Made by a program: the position numbers and the translations under genes | In this document: positions 12,201-24,449 of the stretch, piece by piece | How positions within the stretch are numbered: position 1 is the stretch's first letter | Layout: each line of letters starts with the position of its first letter | Notes under the pieces: model-generated | Told to the model about the DNA's origin: nothing | The model's database searches: none | What the model saw: the letters and a program-made list of their open reading frames with translations, nothing else | Assembly: GCA_020205615.1 (NCBI GenBank) | Contig: CM035166.1 | Location: 88,589,043 to 88,653,042 of the forward strand | Direction: 5' to 3' | DNA length: 64,000 nt | Source: Panax quinquefolius | Lineage: Eukaryota; Streptophyta; Magnoliopsida; Apiales; Araliaceae

Positions 12201-12282
12201 TTATCCAAGACTTGGAAGTACGTTACATTGATACCAACTCTGACTTTCATCCCAACTTTGGATAGCACGTCACAATGACACC

Positions 12283-12684
12283 TTACATAAATGTATAGTC
12301 AAAAATTGTTTTAGAAATTAGAATCTTTGGGAAGTGCTCAAGGAAACCTTCGTACATGGGAGGCCATGCTTCTAGGTTATAATAGATATCATATGGCCAC
12401 AGAATTATCCTTGGTTTACCCAATAGACCCCAAAGAAAAATGAGAAGATTACTTTCATATTCTTCCCAATGGTGAGTCTTCTCTTGATTTATCATTATCT
12501 CCACTGTCTCAAATTGAGAATTATACTTCAAACAAACACCAAGATCATATAGGTAGTGCTCGTAAATATACTCAGCAAGTGGATGAGCACAACCCTGTCT
12601 TATGATGACACGAGGTTGTATGTCATTAGACATCTTGTATGATAGTGGCAAAATACTCTTCCAACGTTGGGTTCGCCTCACCAT
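12283..12684 (-). CDS. Copy of the LTR-A ORF inside element B
   Basis: A 133-codon frame, collinear with residues 31-162 of the ORF at 39295-39783, with about 12 replacements and no stop. Conserved blocks include RVIIRQGCAHPL, YLYDLGVCLKYNSQ, IILWPYDIYYNLEA and PPMYEGFLEHFPK. Here it lies just behind the primer site, in the gag position, rather than in an LTR. The opposite strand is interrupted by a stop in this copy but open in the others, which favours the - strand as the coding one. No domain recognised. Confidence 0.4.
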   Translation of the reverse strand: MVRRTQRWKSILPLSYKMSNDIQPRVIIRQGCAHPLAEYIYEHYLYDLGVCLKYNSQFETVEIMINQEKTHHWEEYESNLLIFLWGLLGKPRIILWPYDIYYNLEAWPPMYEGFLEHFPKILISKTIFDYTFM

Positions 12685-12937
12685 AGTTGATTCACCAAAT
12701 ATAACTACTAAATGATGACCACTGTTCTATTCCACTGTTACCCCCGCTCGACCTAGCTACACTCTTATTACCTGAAAGGAATTGTGAAGCAAAAGGATTA
12801 ATTAATATATCAAATATTATCCCTATACTCGATCACCAATTAAATAACAAATAAACTTAGGTAGGTCATACTAGCGAAGAATTCCCGCTCTCCCTTCTAG
12901 TTCTTATCTCGCATCTTAGCAGGATCATATATCCTAA

Positions 12938-12948
12938 GCTCGATACCA
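12938..12948 (-). promoter_or_regulatory. Primer binding site of element B
   Basis: GCTCGATACCA, lacking one base of GCTCTGATACCA. The missing T within CTCTG is one of many differences at CTG/CAG sites. It is followed at 12952 by the LTR end, itself altered to GTATGGCGCCCC. Confidence 0.6.
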
Positions 12949-12951
12949 ACC

Positions 12952-15900
12952 GTATGGCGCCCCAAAATTAGGTATACGTCACCCATCTTGGGTCGCCACT
13001 TACATGGTATGTAATTTAAATACAACTTATTAATATAACGTTGCGTGTACAATACGACATAAAGCGTGAGTTTGAATACAAATATTGTCTACTAGATATT
13101 ATACAAACTCAAAAGGAGTCCTCATTACAATTATTATCACACTATTTCACGAATAGTGAGGACTACTAATGCTATCCTCACGGACCATTACTCCGCTCCC
13201 CGACTCGTCCCAACTATATTCTCATTTCAAGAAGAAACGGTGAAAGAAAGGGTGAGCTCAACTAGCCCAAGAAGAAATATTATGACTAAGATAATGCGAG
13301 AATAAATTATCATTAGTCTTCAACAATGTTAAAAGCGATAAAATACAATAGACAACCGGTTTAAGCTGTTTGTGAGTATGCAATCCATTAAAAGAGTCAA
13401 GTAGAAAATAAAGTCTACTATCTTTTAGGTTTTAAAAGGTTTTTATCACTAAGACTCAGTTTAATGAATAAACCACAATATCTAATCATCCCTGTACCAC
13501 GGTCAAGGATTTTTATCAAATTATCAATGGTCATGACTATACCGAATTACCCCTGGTCATAATCATACCAAAAACTATCCATCAACTCGCATTACGAGCC
13601 ACCGAGGACTTTTGCCACATCATTTATATCAAGCCGTGATTATAAAGAATGATCTCTCAGTCATAATCATACTAAGTTCATCTATGCACGTAAGCAAAGA
13701 TAACATAATATAACATGAGGATGATGACAATGACATAAAATTCATTAAAACAAGTTCACGAATTAATTTATTCAGGAATTATTAACGTCCAAATTGTCAA
13801 CATGATACTGCTTTGTAGAGTAAAATTCAAGAATGATCAGAAGAATATTTCCATGAAAAGATACTGGATGAAACACAAATATCAAGGATATTCTACTAAT
13901 TTCATGGAGTATAGAAGTCAAAGTTTTAACAACCTGGGTTTAATAAAGAATGGAATAACAAAAGAAATTACCATGCATGCGATAGACCCATACGGTGTAG
14001 GTTATTCAACAGAATAATAATAACGGAACCGGTCGGTGAAATTCACAATCGCATGGATGTTCCAACGAGAATAATAAATGCGGAATAATAAATGATGGAA
14101 CCCGTCCGGCGTATAAGCATGCATGAGGATATTAAATGAGAATAATAAAGGCGGAATAATAAAAATGGAACCAGGTCGTGAAATTGAAATTCACCGCAAG
14201 CAGGATATTAGATAGAATATTAAAGAATGGAATAATAGAAGAATTTCACCATGTATGCGAGTACTTTGCATTTACTGAGTTATTCCAACATAATAATAAA
14301 GAATGGAATAATGAAGGATTTCACCAAGTATAGGGAATGCAGCGATCTGAGGTTATTCTAAGAATAATAAGAAATGGAATAACAACAGATTCTCTTCATG
14401 AATAAGAAAGAATAACACCCCTTACGAGTACAACAAATAATATTCCCTACCTTAGAAAGATTTGAATATTGGAAAAGTGAAGTAGCAAAATACTTTTCTT
14501 CTTTCTCTCTATTGTTTCTCTCTAGAGTTTCAATTGAATTTGTAAGAAATAATGAAGGAATGAGCTTTCTATTTATAGAAAAACTAAGGGTGGCTCTTGG
14601 TCTTAACGAAGGTCAATATGACTCTTGGTAATATTGAAGAGACAAATTGTGGCGCCCCAAAATTAGGTATCGTCACCCATCTTGGGTCGCCACTTACATG
14701 GTACATAAATTCAAATACAACTTATTAACCTAAGCGCCAGGTACAATACGACATAAACTGTGAGTTTGAATACAAATATTGTCTACTAGATATTATACAA
14801 ACTCAAAAGGAGTCATCATTACAACTATTATCACACTATTTCACGAATAGTGAGGACTACTAATGCTATCCTCTCGGACCATTACTTCGTTCCCCGACTT
14901 CGTCTCCGGCTATGTTCTCATTTCACGAAGAGAACGGTGAAAGAAAGGGTGAGCTCAACTAGCCCAGTAAGAAATATTATGACTAAGATAATGCAGAATA
15001 AATTATCATTAGTCTTCAACAATGTTAAACTGATAAAATAAAATAGACAACCAGTTTAACTGCAGCGGAGTATGCAATCCATTAAAAGAGTCAAGTAGAA
15101 AATAAAGTCTACTATCTTTTAGGTTTTAAAAGGTTTTTATCACTAAGACTCAGTTTAATGAATAAACCACAATATCTAATCATCCCTGTACCACGGTCAA
15201 GGATTTTTATCAAATTATCAATGGTCATGACTATACCGAATTACCCCTGGTCATAATCATACCAAAAACTATCCATCATTTGCATTACGTGCCATCGAGG
15301 ACTTTTTGCCACATCATTTATATCAAGCCATGATTATACCGAATGATCTCTGGTCATAATCATACTAAGTTCATCTATGCACGTAAGCCAAAGATAACAT
15401 AATATAACATGAGGATGATGACAATGACATAAAAATTCATTAAAACAAGTTCACGAATTAATTTATTCAGGAATTATTAACGTCCAAATTGTCAACATGA
15501 TACTGCTTTGTAGAGTAAAATTCAAGAATGATCAGAAGAATATTTCCATGAAAAGATACTGGATGAAACACAAATATCAAGGATATTCTACTAATTTCAT
15601 GGAGTATAGAAGTCAAAGTTTTAACCAACTGGGTTTAATAAAGAATGGAATAACAAAAGAAATTACCATGCATGCGATAGACCGCACAGGTAGGTTATTC
15701 CAACAGAATAATAATAACGGAACCAGGTCAGGTGAAATTCACACCGACAGGATGTTCCAACAGAATAATAAATGCGGAATAATAAATGATGGAACCAGGT
15801 CCGGCGTATATAGCATGCATGGGATATTTCGACGAGAATAATAAAGGCGGAATAATAAAAAATGGAACCGTGTCGGTGAAATTACATGCGACAGGATATT

Positions 15901-16342
15901 AGATAGAATATTAAAGAATGGAATAATAGAAGAATTTCACTATATATATAAGATTACTTTGCATTTACAGGTTATTCCAACATAATAATAAAGAATGGAA
16001 TAACAGAAGGATTTCACCAAGTATAGGGGAGTACGCGTATACAGGTTATTCTAACAGAATAATAAGAAATGGAATAACAACAGTTCTCTTCATGAATAAG
16101 AAAGAATAACACCCCTTACGAGTACAACAAATAATATTCCCTACCTTAGAAGAGCTGAATATTGGAAAAGTGAAGTAGCAAAATACTTTTCTTCTTTCTC
16201 TCTATAGTTTCTCTCTCTAGAGTTTCAGTGAATTTGTAAGAAATAATGAAGGAATGAGCTTTCTATTTATAGAAAAACTGAGGGTGGCTCTTGGTCTTAA
16301 CGAAGGGTCAATATGACTCTTGGTAATATTGAAGAGACAAAT
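12952..16342 (-). repeat. Tandemly duplicated 1.7-kb part of LTR B; second copy is a B/D hybrid
   Basis: Copy 1 is 12952-14647 and copy 2 is 14648-16342 (about 1695 bp each). Both start TGTGRCGCCCC and stop at gagacaaat. From about 15070 on, copy 2 is nearly identical to copy 1. In its first ~400 bp it follows the solo LTR of family D instead (for example acataaattcaaat, attacaactatt, cattacttcgttccc). Each has its TATA box (14569 and 16263). The rest of the LTR resumes at 24450. Confidence 0.8.
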
Positions 16343-17096
16343 TGTGACGCCCCCAAAATTAGGTATACGTCACCCATCTTGGGTCGCCACTTACATGGTA
16401 CATAAATTCAAATACAACTTACTAACCTAACTGTCGTGTACAATACGACATAAACTGTGAGTTTGAATACAAATATTGTCTACTAGAAATTATACAAACT
16501 CAAAAGGAGTCCTCATTACAACTATTATCACACTATTTCACGAATAGTGAGGACTACTAATGCTATCCTGCGGACCATTACTTCGTTCCCAGACTCTGTC
16601 GTCCCGGCTATGTTCTCATTTCACAGAAGAAAAAAGTGAAAGAAAAAGGTGAGCTCAACTAGCCCAAGAAGAAATATTATGACTAAGATAATGCGAATAA
16701 ATTATCATTAGCCTTCAATGATGTTAAACCGATAAAATAAAATGAACAACCGGTTTAAGCTGCAATGAATAAGCAATCCATTAAAAGAGTCAAGTAGAGA
16801 ATAAAGTCTACTATCTTTTAGGTTTTAAAGGTTTTCATCAATTTTTATCATTTGAGACTCGACTTAATAAATAAACCACCACATCTAATCATCCACGTAC
16901 CACGGTCGAGGATTTTCATCAAATTATCAATGGTCATGACTATACTTAGAATCACCCCACGGTCATAATCATACCAAAAACTATCCATCATCGCATTACA
17001 GCCACCGAGGACTTTTGTCACATCATTTATATCAAGTCATGATTATACCGAATGATCCTGGTCATAATCATCTTGAGTTCATCTATGCATGTATAT

Positions 17097-17400
17097 CACT
17101 ACAAGAAAAATGGCCATCTGCGACCAATGATATCGGTGATCAGACTATCCGTTCGCCGATAATAGTAATAGCGACCGATATCTGCGAATCGATAAGGATT
17201 TCGTCCGCTAGAGATAGTATATATCGCGTGACGATCGTCCGATCGGTCATTGAGAAGAATTTCCCCAAAATTTGGTGCGAAAATTTGGTGCGGCGATTAT
17301 TTGTATGGCGCGTGACGCAGCGGCCGCCGATATATCCACATCATAAAAACTAGCGACCGCGACGCGTATTCGACCGATGTATCATGATTCTTATAAACTT
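17097..17400. repeat. Left TIR and subterminal repeats of the CACTA element
   Basis: TIR 17097-17110, then repeated GCGACC, CGATC and TCGGTC words in both orientations up to about 17400. GC content is far above the surrounding LTR. Confidence 0.75.
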
Positions 17401-17439
17401 AATCGGACTACGGTTCGCGACATCGATCTGAGAGAAGAA

Positions 17440-19609
17440 AACAAAAGAGGGAGATACAGATGAGGGAGAAGAGGGAGTAGGGGGGAAGAGAAGAAACCAA
17501 CTCGCCAAGACTTGCGCAAGCTTCAAGCATCACCACCACCACACTGCACCACCATTGCTCCCTTAATGGTAACCCCAATTAATCTCTAAAGTAAACTTTT
17601 AGTTATCCCTTAATCCCTAAATCTCTAAATTAGACTAATTGTGCTTTATGTAATTCTATTTTTGTACATTTAAATTACATCAATAACTATGCTATACTCA
17701 AACCAATTTGGTAAAATTTCCTAATATTTATCTTATTTTCAAATTTGGAATTTGATGGATTAGTTGTTTCACTTTGTGGGTTTTGGTCGTTGTTATTTCT
17801 CGATTCGGGTTGGATGTGATTTTATATTTTAGTTAATGGGTTTTGGTTTTGGACAGTGGCAGTGATTGTTTGATTTGTTTCTTTATCAAATCTATAGGTT
17901 AGAACTTGAAATTTGGAACTAGGAAAGAGCTAGGGAAACAAAAAACAAAAATAGAAAAAGAATTCTTATTGAATACGTAATACTAGTAAAATATAAGTAG
18001 TATACTTTTTTAAAGCATAATTATCAATAATTTTATGTTTGGAACTTAATGTTTACAAATTAAGGATTAAATATAGTTAATAATAAATTTGTAGTGATGA
18101 TATATTTAATAAATTTATTATTATTTTATGAGTGTTATTGTCAGGAATCAACGGGACATAATCGACTTCTTGTAAAGGTATTTTGTAAATGCTTACTCCT
18201 TTTGTTTTGGAATTATAGCTTAGAAATAATCGAGTTTATATTCTAGGCATGACTTTTTTCATGCATTGTATAAGGTTATCCTCACATTTTTACATCTTTC
18301 CTGTCTATAAGATCGTATATGGGAATTAATTACGAATAAACAATAAATTTCAATTGAAGTTGCAAGTTTCCAAATTTCATATATAAAATTAATTAACAAG
18401 AGAATGGTATTCAATCGTAGATACGTTTGCTAAGAGGACATAGTACTTACCAAGATTATGCACGATTGATATGTTAAATTGGATTAGAAGTTCTGAGGTT
18501 TACTTTCTTATTCTAGTTTGAGAGAAAGCTGTAGAAATTAGTTATTATTATTTGATAAGTGAAACCTTCAAAACTCATAATTTTTAGTTGCTATATTTGT
18601 TCCAACAAATGCTCCATTGCCCCTAGTTAAATTCCAAGGAATAAACAATATTGGCATCTTGAGTTGTCCCTTAAAAGAAAAGCATTTATTGATACCTACA
18701 ATTTGTAAATGAACGAGAGTTGGTTGTGAACAAAGCTCAGCTTAGCTCGTTGAAGTTTGACTTGGTTTGTTTAAGCTTGGCTATACTCGTCCCAAGTTCG
18801 TTTATCAAGTCGTGTTCTAACAAAAGATTGTGATCGTTTAATTAAAACCGTGTCCGACTAGAGCTTGAACCGTTTAAACTCGGCCCATCTAAACTCCACT
18901 ATAGTTCGCTTAAGTTCGATTCTAACTAATTAAACTAATTAATTATTCATATATTATATATAAATATAATAATTATTTAAATTTGGTTATCTCGATTTAA
19001 ATATACATGTCTAAACAACAATACCAAATAATCAACTTCTTCGTTTATTTATTTATTTATTTATTACTATTTTGCATTATTTATCCCAATATTGAAAAAA
19101 CTCTTTGCACAATTTTTTAAAATTTAAAACTCTTTTAAAATTTAAATTTAAAAAAACTCTTTCATGAGAAGTTAACTTTTACGTTAAAAAGTCCAAAAAG
19201 GGTCGACTACTCTTTCTCTTTAGGCTAAAATAAAACATACCAAAGTTCAAATTTCAATATCTTTTTGTTATAAATTCAAAATTGTCAATCTATGTTATTA
19301 GAAAAGTCTTGAAAAGATCTTCAAAATAAGAGGTATTATTGATATGTTTTGACATAATTAAAATAAGAGGTATTATTGATATGTTTCTACCCTACCCATT
19401 TGGTAGCTCGCTTCATTGTTATATTGAATTTTGAATTTTTATGGAGTACTTTGTAACTCCTAATTGGATTCATTTTGGATCATCGATTGATATAATCGTA
19501 TCCAAAGATTCACTCACTCTTCTAATTGTAATGGCTAGGCCTAGAATCCAACTATATGGATCAGGAAAAGGATATAATATCAAACATAATCCGGTTCATT
19601 CACATCCTA

Positions 19610-19644
<35 letters not shown>

Positions 19645-20589
19645 AATTAAAGAAGGCAATAAAATTGTGTTCCATACGTGTTCTTTTCGCACTCATAAGC
19701 TCATACACCTCGACACCTTTCAATTTCGGTTGGTTTATATGCAAACACATTGTGAATATTGTCTTATAATGCTCATACATTTATGCTCATACATTGTGAA
19801 TATTGGATTCTCCTAAATTGTGCCTTGAATTATAGTTGTGCACATTCTGTTTTTGTGTGTTGGGATTATATTTTGCTGAAATTGGTCAAGTATGCATGCC
19901 CTCGTGCATGTGGATAGTCCATATTATAGGGAGACTCTGTAGAATTTTTTTCATATATAAGTCAAATGGCCATATAACTTGAACATGAGTATAACATAAA
20001 ACATAACTAGGAATTAAGTTTATCCATAATTCAATCAAGAAGAAGGTTCAAAGAAGTTTTTCCATAATTCACGATCGAGAAGATAAAGAAAATGACACAC
20101 TATTAATATGTATGCTATAAGTATAACTTAGCTTAGAATAGAAAGAAAATGAAAAGTACAAACACAAACACAAGCACTCTTTTCAATCACACTATTAATG
20201 AGTTGTTTCTAAAATATCCATACTTGTCTAAATCTTCATATATAAGTCAAATGGCCATATATGCATTCGTGTATATGTGATGGCAATGAGTATATGTGAT
20301 GTTTTTGTTGTGTTGGATATGGACCCTCGAATCATATATAGGAATGCTTAAAGACCATATGTGTTCTATTGTGTGGTATTGGAGATTTGTGTGACTAGTG
20401 TTGTTAGATAGTGAGGAGTACATACATTGCCTATAGATAACATGTAAAAATGGTTCCCTAAGTTAGTTAAGGTCTACATGGTTCCCTAAGTTAGTTAAGG
20501 TCTACATGGTGATGTTCTCTATATCCCTGACATGTTTATGTACCTTTCATTTATAACTTATACTAACATCCTAAATTTTTTATTTATAG
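17440..20589 (+). other. 5' untranslated exon and long AT-rich intron-like stretch of the CACTA gene
   Basis: 17450-17566 is a GA-rich then CACC-rich leader that ends CTTAATG followed by GTAACC, a plausible donor. The next 3 kb is AT-rich without coding signal and ends TTATTTATAG just before ATG 20590, a plausible acceptor. Inside are a (TA)14 run (19615-19642), two near-identical 27-bp blocks around 19330-19385, and a 30-bp tandem duplication at 20447-20508. A segment rich in gctcgtt/gttcgttt words (18735-18920) may be a small older repeat. Confidence 0.4.
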
Positions 20590-22099
20590 ATGTCTTCTGA
20601 ACCTGCAGCACGAAAGCGCGGGTTGGGTCGGGGCCCTAATCATGTGCCGAAGGCCCCGGCTAATCCGGATGATCGCATTCTTATACAGATCCGTCCTCCT
20701 CCAGATAGCACGTAAGTTAAACATCGTGTATATATATATATATATATATATAAGGGTTTTAATATAAATTATTGTATATTGTAGTGATTTTCAAGATAGT
20801 AAAATTGTGAAGTGCATTTCACAATTATCTTCTGTAACTAGCCTCACGCCGGTGATTACATGGGCGAGCACACCTCTCGCCCATAAGGATCTGATTTGAA
20901 ATTTGAATTTCGGGTATATTTTTTTATCACTCACGATAGATAATACATAGTTAATCAAATAATATTGCTTAGTAATATTATTATTGTTGTTTTATTTGCG
21001 TAAACGATATAGATGGGACGACGACACAAGCATCGATTATTGAGACACTATTACAGCGCGAAGTGCTGCGCAACGAACTAAAGATAATTTGAACAAGGAG
21101 CGACAAAAAGCCCCGCACAATCCGAGATTGACCATCCGGGGCGTGGTGAGCAAAGTATATGCATGAGCATAGCCCCAGTGGTGCGCCACGGCCCATATAG
21201 GTGCGATGTGTGACCAGTGGAAAGGCGAGAAATTTGGGTCAAGAAGGCCTTGAAGAGCGCCGCCGAGCAGATCCTCAAAGTGTATCGAGACGGCGAGAAG
21301 GCAAAAGGCACGTGTCGGCGAAAGATATCACAATTGCAACACATTCTCGCTGAGGTACGTATGTTATGTTTCTGATCATCTTTTGTAGCTAAAATATCAT
21401 ATGTTTACATAATAATATGAGGAAATGAACTATAGGAGTCTCGGTCTCAAGGTCAACCTATCAATTGGTTGGATGTGTATGTAGCCACTCGCGATGGTCT
21501 ACTGAAGTCGCTTAGGATAAGCGGTAATAAGTTCACTTTATCCTAATATGTTGTTTATAAATTGTAACGACCTTCTTTAGTATTTTTTATTTATTTTAAC
21601 TATTTAATTGTTCATCTTACGACAGGACACTTAAAGGGCTTAATGAGCAGCGCTATCACGAAGGCACCCGCGTCCGTCGATTGATCAAGAATTATGGGAG
21701 AGGCGTCCATCGTGAAGAAAAATTATGTCAAAGGCCAAGGACAAAAGACGGCCTTGGACCATCGATGGCACAGCGACTCGCCACCCTATCTACCACAGTC
21801 ATGGTATTCCACCTATCATACTCCTACTTGGTGTGAGAGCGATCTGTCAGATCGTGATCTTCTTAAATATCTTGGGCGGGCATCTGCGATCTACGAGTCT
21901 GATGAGTTGGCGGAGGCGATGGTGGCGGTGGCGGAGGAGCAAACAACACAACAACGGGAGCGAGTATATATATATCGCGTTTATTGTTTAGCTATATTGT
22001 CTTATATATTTATAGTCTCGAAGTCAATGTCTTACTTATATGTAACATATATGTTTTATTACTTTGATAATTACAGGATCCTAATTTGGATGATCTATG
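20590..22099 (+). pseudogene. Decayed TNP1/Transposase_24-like gene of the CACTA element
   Basis: Likely exons: 20590-20711 (MSSEPAARKRGLGRGP, donor GTAAGT), 21013-21354 (acceptor GATATAG, donor GTACGT), 21436-21523, 21626-about 21965, and a final short exon after TTACAG at 22079 ending in DPNLDDL and a stop. Exon 2 holds MCDQWKGEKF, then a frame change near 21232, then WVKKALKSAA and GTCRRKISQLQHIL. This resembles the Transposase_24-type accessory protein that binds CACTA subterminal repeats. Exon 3 reads INWLDVYVATRDG. The fourth exon is open in one frame for 160 codons (from 21694), but that frame does not join exon 3 cleanly. Frame breaks make a working product unlikely. Family call moderately sure. 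Confidence 0.45.
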
Positions 22100-22304
22100 A
22101 AAGCGCGCTAGACTTATTTTTTAGAATTTTAAAGCCTTGTACTCTTTTAGATTCATTCTTTGGACAATTGTATTAGTTTATATGGATGTTTACGATATCG
22201 ATTATATTGTGTTGGAGGAATGTTTTGTATTGTATTGGATGAATGTTTATTCATGGATATTTGAATGTTTTGTATTGTATTGGATGGATGTTAATATGGA
22301 TGCT

Positions 22305-22306
<2 letters not shown>

Positions 22307-22364
<58 letters not shown>
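22307..22364. repeat. (TA)29 microsatellite
   Basis: Uninterrupted TA dinucleotides in the 3' part of the CACTA element. Shorter runs occur at 19615-19642 and 20729-20752. They create false IYIYIY open frames. Confidence 0.95.
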
Positions 22365-22365
<1 letters not shown>

Positions 22366-22449
22366 CTGTGTTGGGATTGAAAGCAGGTACAAAGCAGGTT
22401 ATTTTTGGGAAATCAATAAAATAGGCAAATTTTTTTAAAAAAAAAAAAG

Positions 22450-22778
22450 GATCAGCGACCGCATGCGGTCGCTAAAAATGTATCAGCGACCGCTTGAATC
22501 TAGCGACCGCTGCGGTCGCTATTATCGGTCGCTGACACGTGTGACACGTCAAGCAAGACAAATGACTCAGCATAAGTCATAATAGCGGCCCAGATCGGCC
22601 GCTAATTGCGATCGCTAATAATCGGTTAATTATTGGTGGTCGTTGATGTCCTTCCAATGACAGATTATCTGCGACTTCGTATCGGCCGATCAGCATCACG
22701 GTCATGAGATAATAATATCTGCGACCACATACGATCACATGAGATGTGCGATCGCTGATAAGCCTTTTTGTTGTAGTG
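22450..22778. repeat. Right subterminal repeats and TIR of the CACTA element
   Basis: At least eight GCGACCG/CGGTCGC words, several as inverted pairs (ATCAGCGACCGCATGCGGTCGC at 22451-22472), ending in TTTTTGTTGTAGTG. Confidence 0.8.
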
Positions 22779-24449
22779 GTAAGCCAAAGATAACATAATA
22801 TAACATGAGGATGATGACAATGACATAGTAATTCAATAAAACAAGTTCAAGAATTATTAAATCCATGAATTATTAACGCCCAAATTGTCAACATGATCTT
22901 TGTTTCATGAGAGTAAAATTCAAGAATGATCGGAAGAATATTTCCATGAAAAGATATCTTTGGATGAAACGCAAATATCAAGGATATTCTACTAATTTCA
23001 TGGAGTATAGAAGTCAAAGTTTTAACCAACTGGGTATAATAAAGAATGGAATAACAAAAGAAATCACCATGCATACGGTACTTCGCATAAGCGAGTTATT
23101 CCAACATAATAATAATAACGGAACGGTCGGTGAAATTCACTGCAAGCGGGATGTTCAACAGAATAATAAAGATGGAACCGGATCCAGGTGTAAAACACAT
23201 GAGATAGGATATTCCAACAGAATGATAAAGAGCGGAACCGGTCCGGTGTAAAAACACATGACGAGGATGTTCCAACAGAATAATAAAAATGGAACCGAAG
23301 TAGGTGTAAAACACATGCACGAGGATGTTCCAATGAATAATAGAAGAATGTCACCAAGTATAGGGTAAATGCTTGGCGATATAAAGTTATTCCAACGAGA
23401 ATAATAAGCAATGGAATAACATAAGGATTTCACCAAGTATAGGGTATGCCGCGTATACAGGGTTATGTATAGGGTATGCCACTTTTACAGGTTATTCAAC
23501 AGAATAATAATGAATGGAATAACAGAAGTTCTCTTCAAGAAGAAAGAATAACACCCTCACTACAGTAAAAAAAGAACCTGAATATAGAAGTAGTGAAGTA
23601 GCAGAATACTCTTCTTCTTTCTATAACTTTCTCTCTATAGCCTCTCTCTATAATTTCTCTCTCTAGAGTTTCAATGAATTCGTAAGAAAATAATGAAGGA
23701 ATGAGCTTCTATTTATAGGAAAATGGAATGCATAGTAACTAATCCATGAAGCGGTCAGATTGATTTACTTTAATCGACGGTCCATATTTAAAGAAAAATC
23801 TTTTAAATAAAATATAATATATTCTATTTATATAAAATATTTTACTATGCAAACACTATGCAATACTATGCAAAACACTATGCAACACTATGCATAATAA
23901 AATATAATATATTCTATTTATAGAACAACTTTAATAAAGTATTCTATTTTATATAAAAGATGTTTACATTTTATTACGTTAATAATACGAATAAAACAAA
24001 AACATCATTATTGCTATAATAATTCATATTATTAATCGACAATAATGGAATCAAACCGAGTGACTTCTCACATAAGCATCAATAATCAATACAGGTGCTA
24101 CTTATGCAACCACTGCACGTAGTAATTGTACTTTTACTACCGAAAGTAGTTCAACGGTAACTACCAGTAAAACTTCCGCCGTTATTTCAATAAAATATTT
24201 TTGTCGTTTTTCAATCCGAAATAATAATTACATTTAGAGGTCCACCAATGATTGAGTAGTTATGCGAATATTTCCCGCTAAACCGAATATTCCCAGACCA
24301 ATCGAATATAATATAACCACTTGCATACTTTGCAAAATTTATAAATACTACCCACAACTATAATATTATCTTAAATTCACACCATAATATTAAAAAAAAA
24401 TTATTTCAACAAAATTTAAATCTTTATTGATAAAATCTAGGGTCTCACA

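Larger units (their letters stand above)
10092..12951 (-). other. Patchwork internal region of element B
   Basis: 10092-10170 is the reverse polypurine tract plus a stub of the integrase tail. 10170-12050 consists of LTR-type sequence (hairpin units, then AT-rich text matching 41085-41760 of a family A LTR). 12056-12200 is an RT-leader fragment, 12203-12770 a piece of family A LTR with its ORF, and 12780-12937 a normal gypsy leader. No gag domain, zinc knuckle or pol motif set is present, so the element could move only with help. Confidence 0.65.
17097..22778 (+). mobile_element. CACTA (En/Spm) DNA transposon, non-autonomous, 5.7 kb
   Basis: Ends are CACTACAAGAAAAA (17097) and TTTTTGTTGTAGTG (to 22778), a 13-14-bp terminal inverted repeat with one mismatch. 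Subterminal regions are crowded with GCGACCG/CGGTCGC words (17120-17400 and 22450-22760), as usual for transposase binding in this superfamily. A 3-bp gta occurs at 17091-17093 and 22779-22781, but three extra bases (tat) lie between the left gta and the CACTA end. The interior has one decayed gene on the + strand; no TNPD-type transposase is visible. Confidence 0.85.
16343..24449 (-). mobile_element. Solo LTR of family D, split by a CACTA element
   Basis: TGTGACGCCCCC at 16343 to GGTCTCACA at 24449, flanked by caaat at 16338-16342 and 24450-24454. Neither primer site nor polypurine tract adjoins it, so the internal region has been lost by LTR-LTR recombination. Without the CACTA insertion it is about 2.42 kb, matching family D LTRs at 43219 and 56844. 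TATA box at 23709-23718. Confidence 0.8.

Noticed and set aside
22137..22424. 95-codon ORF ending in IYIYIY
   Set aside because: Runs through the (TA)29 microsatellite and continues past the likely stop of the CACTA gene.
23064..23436. Overlapping minus-strand ORFs of 74-115 codons in the solo LTR
   Set aside because: Three frames open at once over short imperfect repeats; frame not kept in sister LTRs (44189-44467, 57914-58294).
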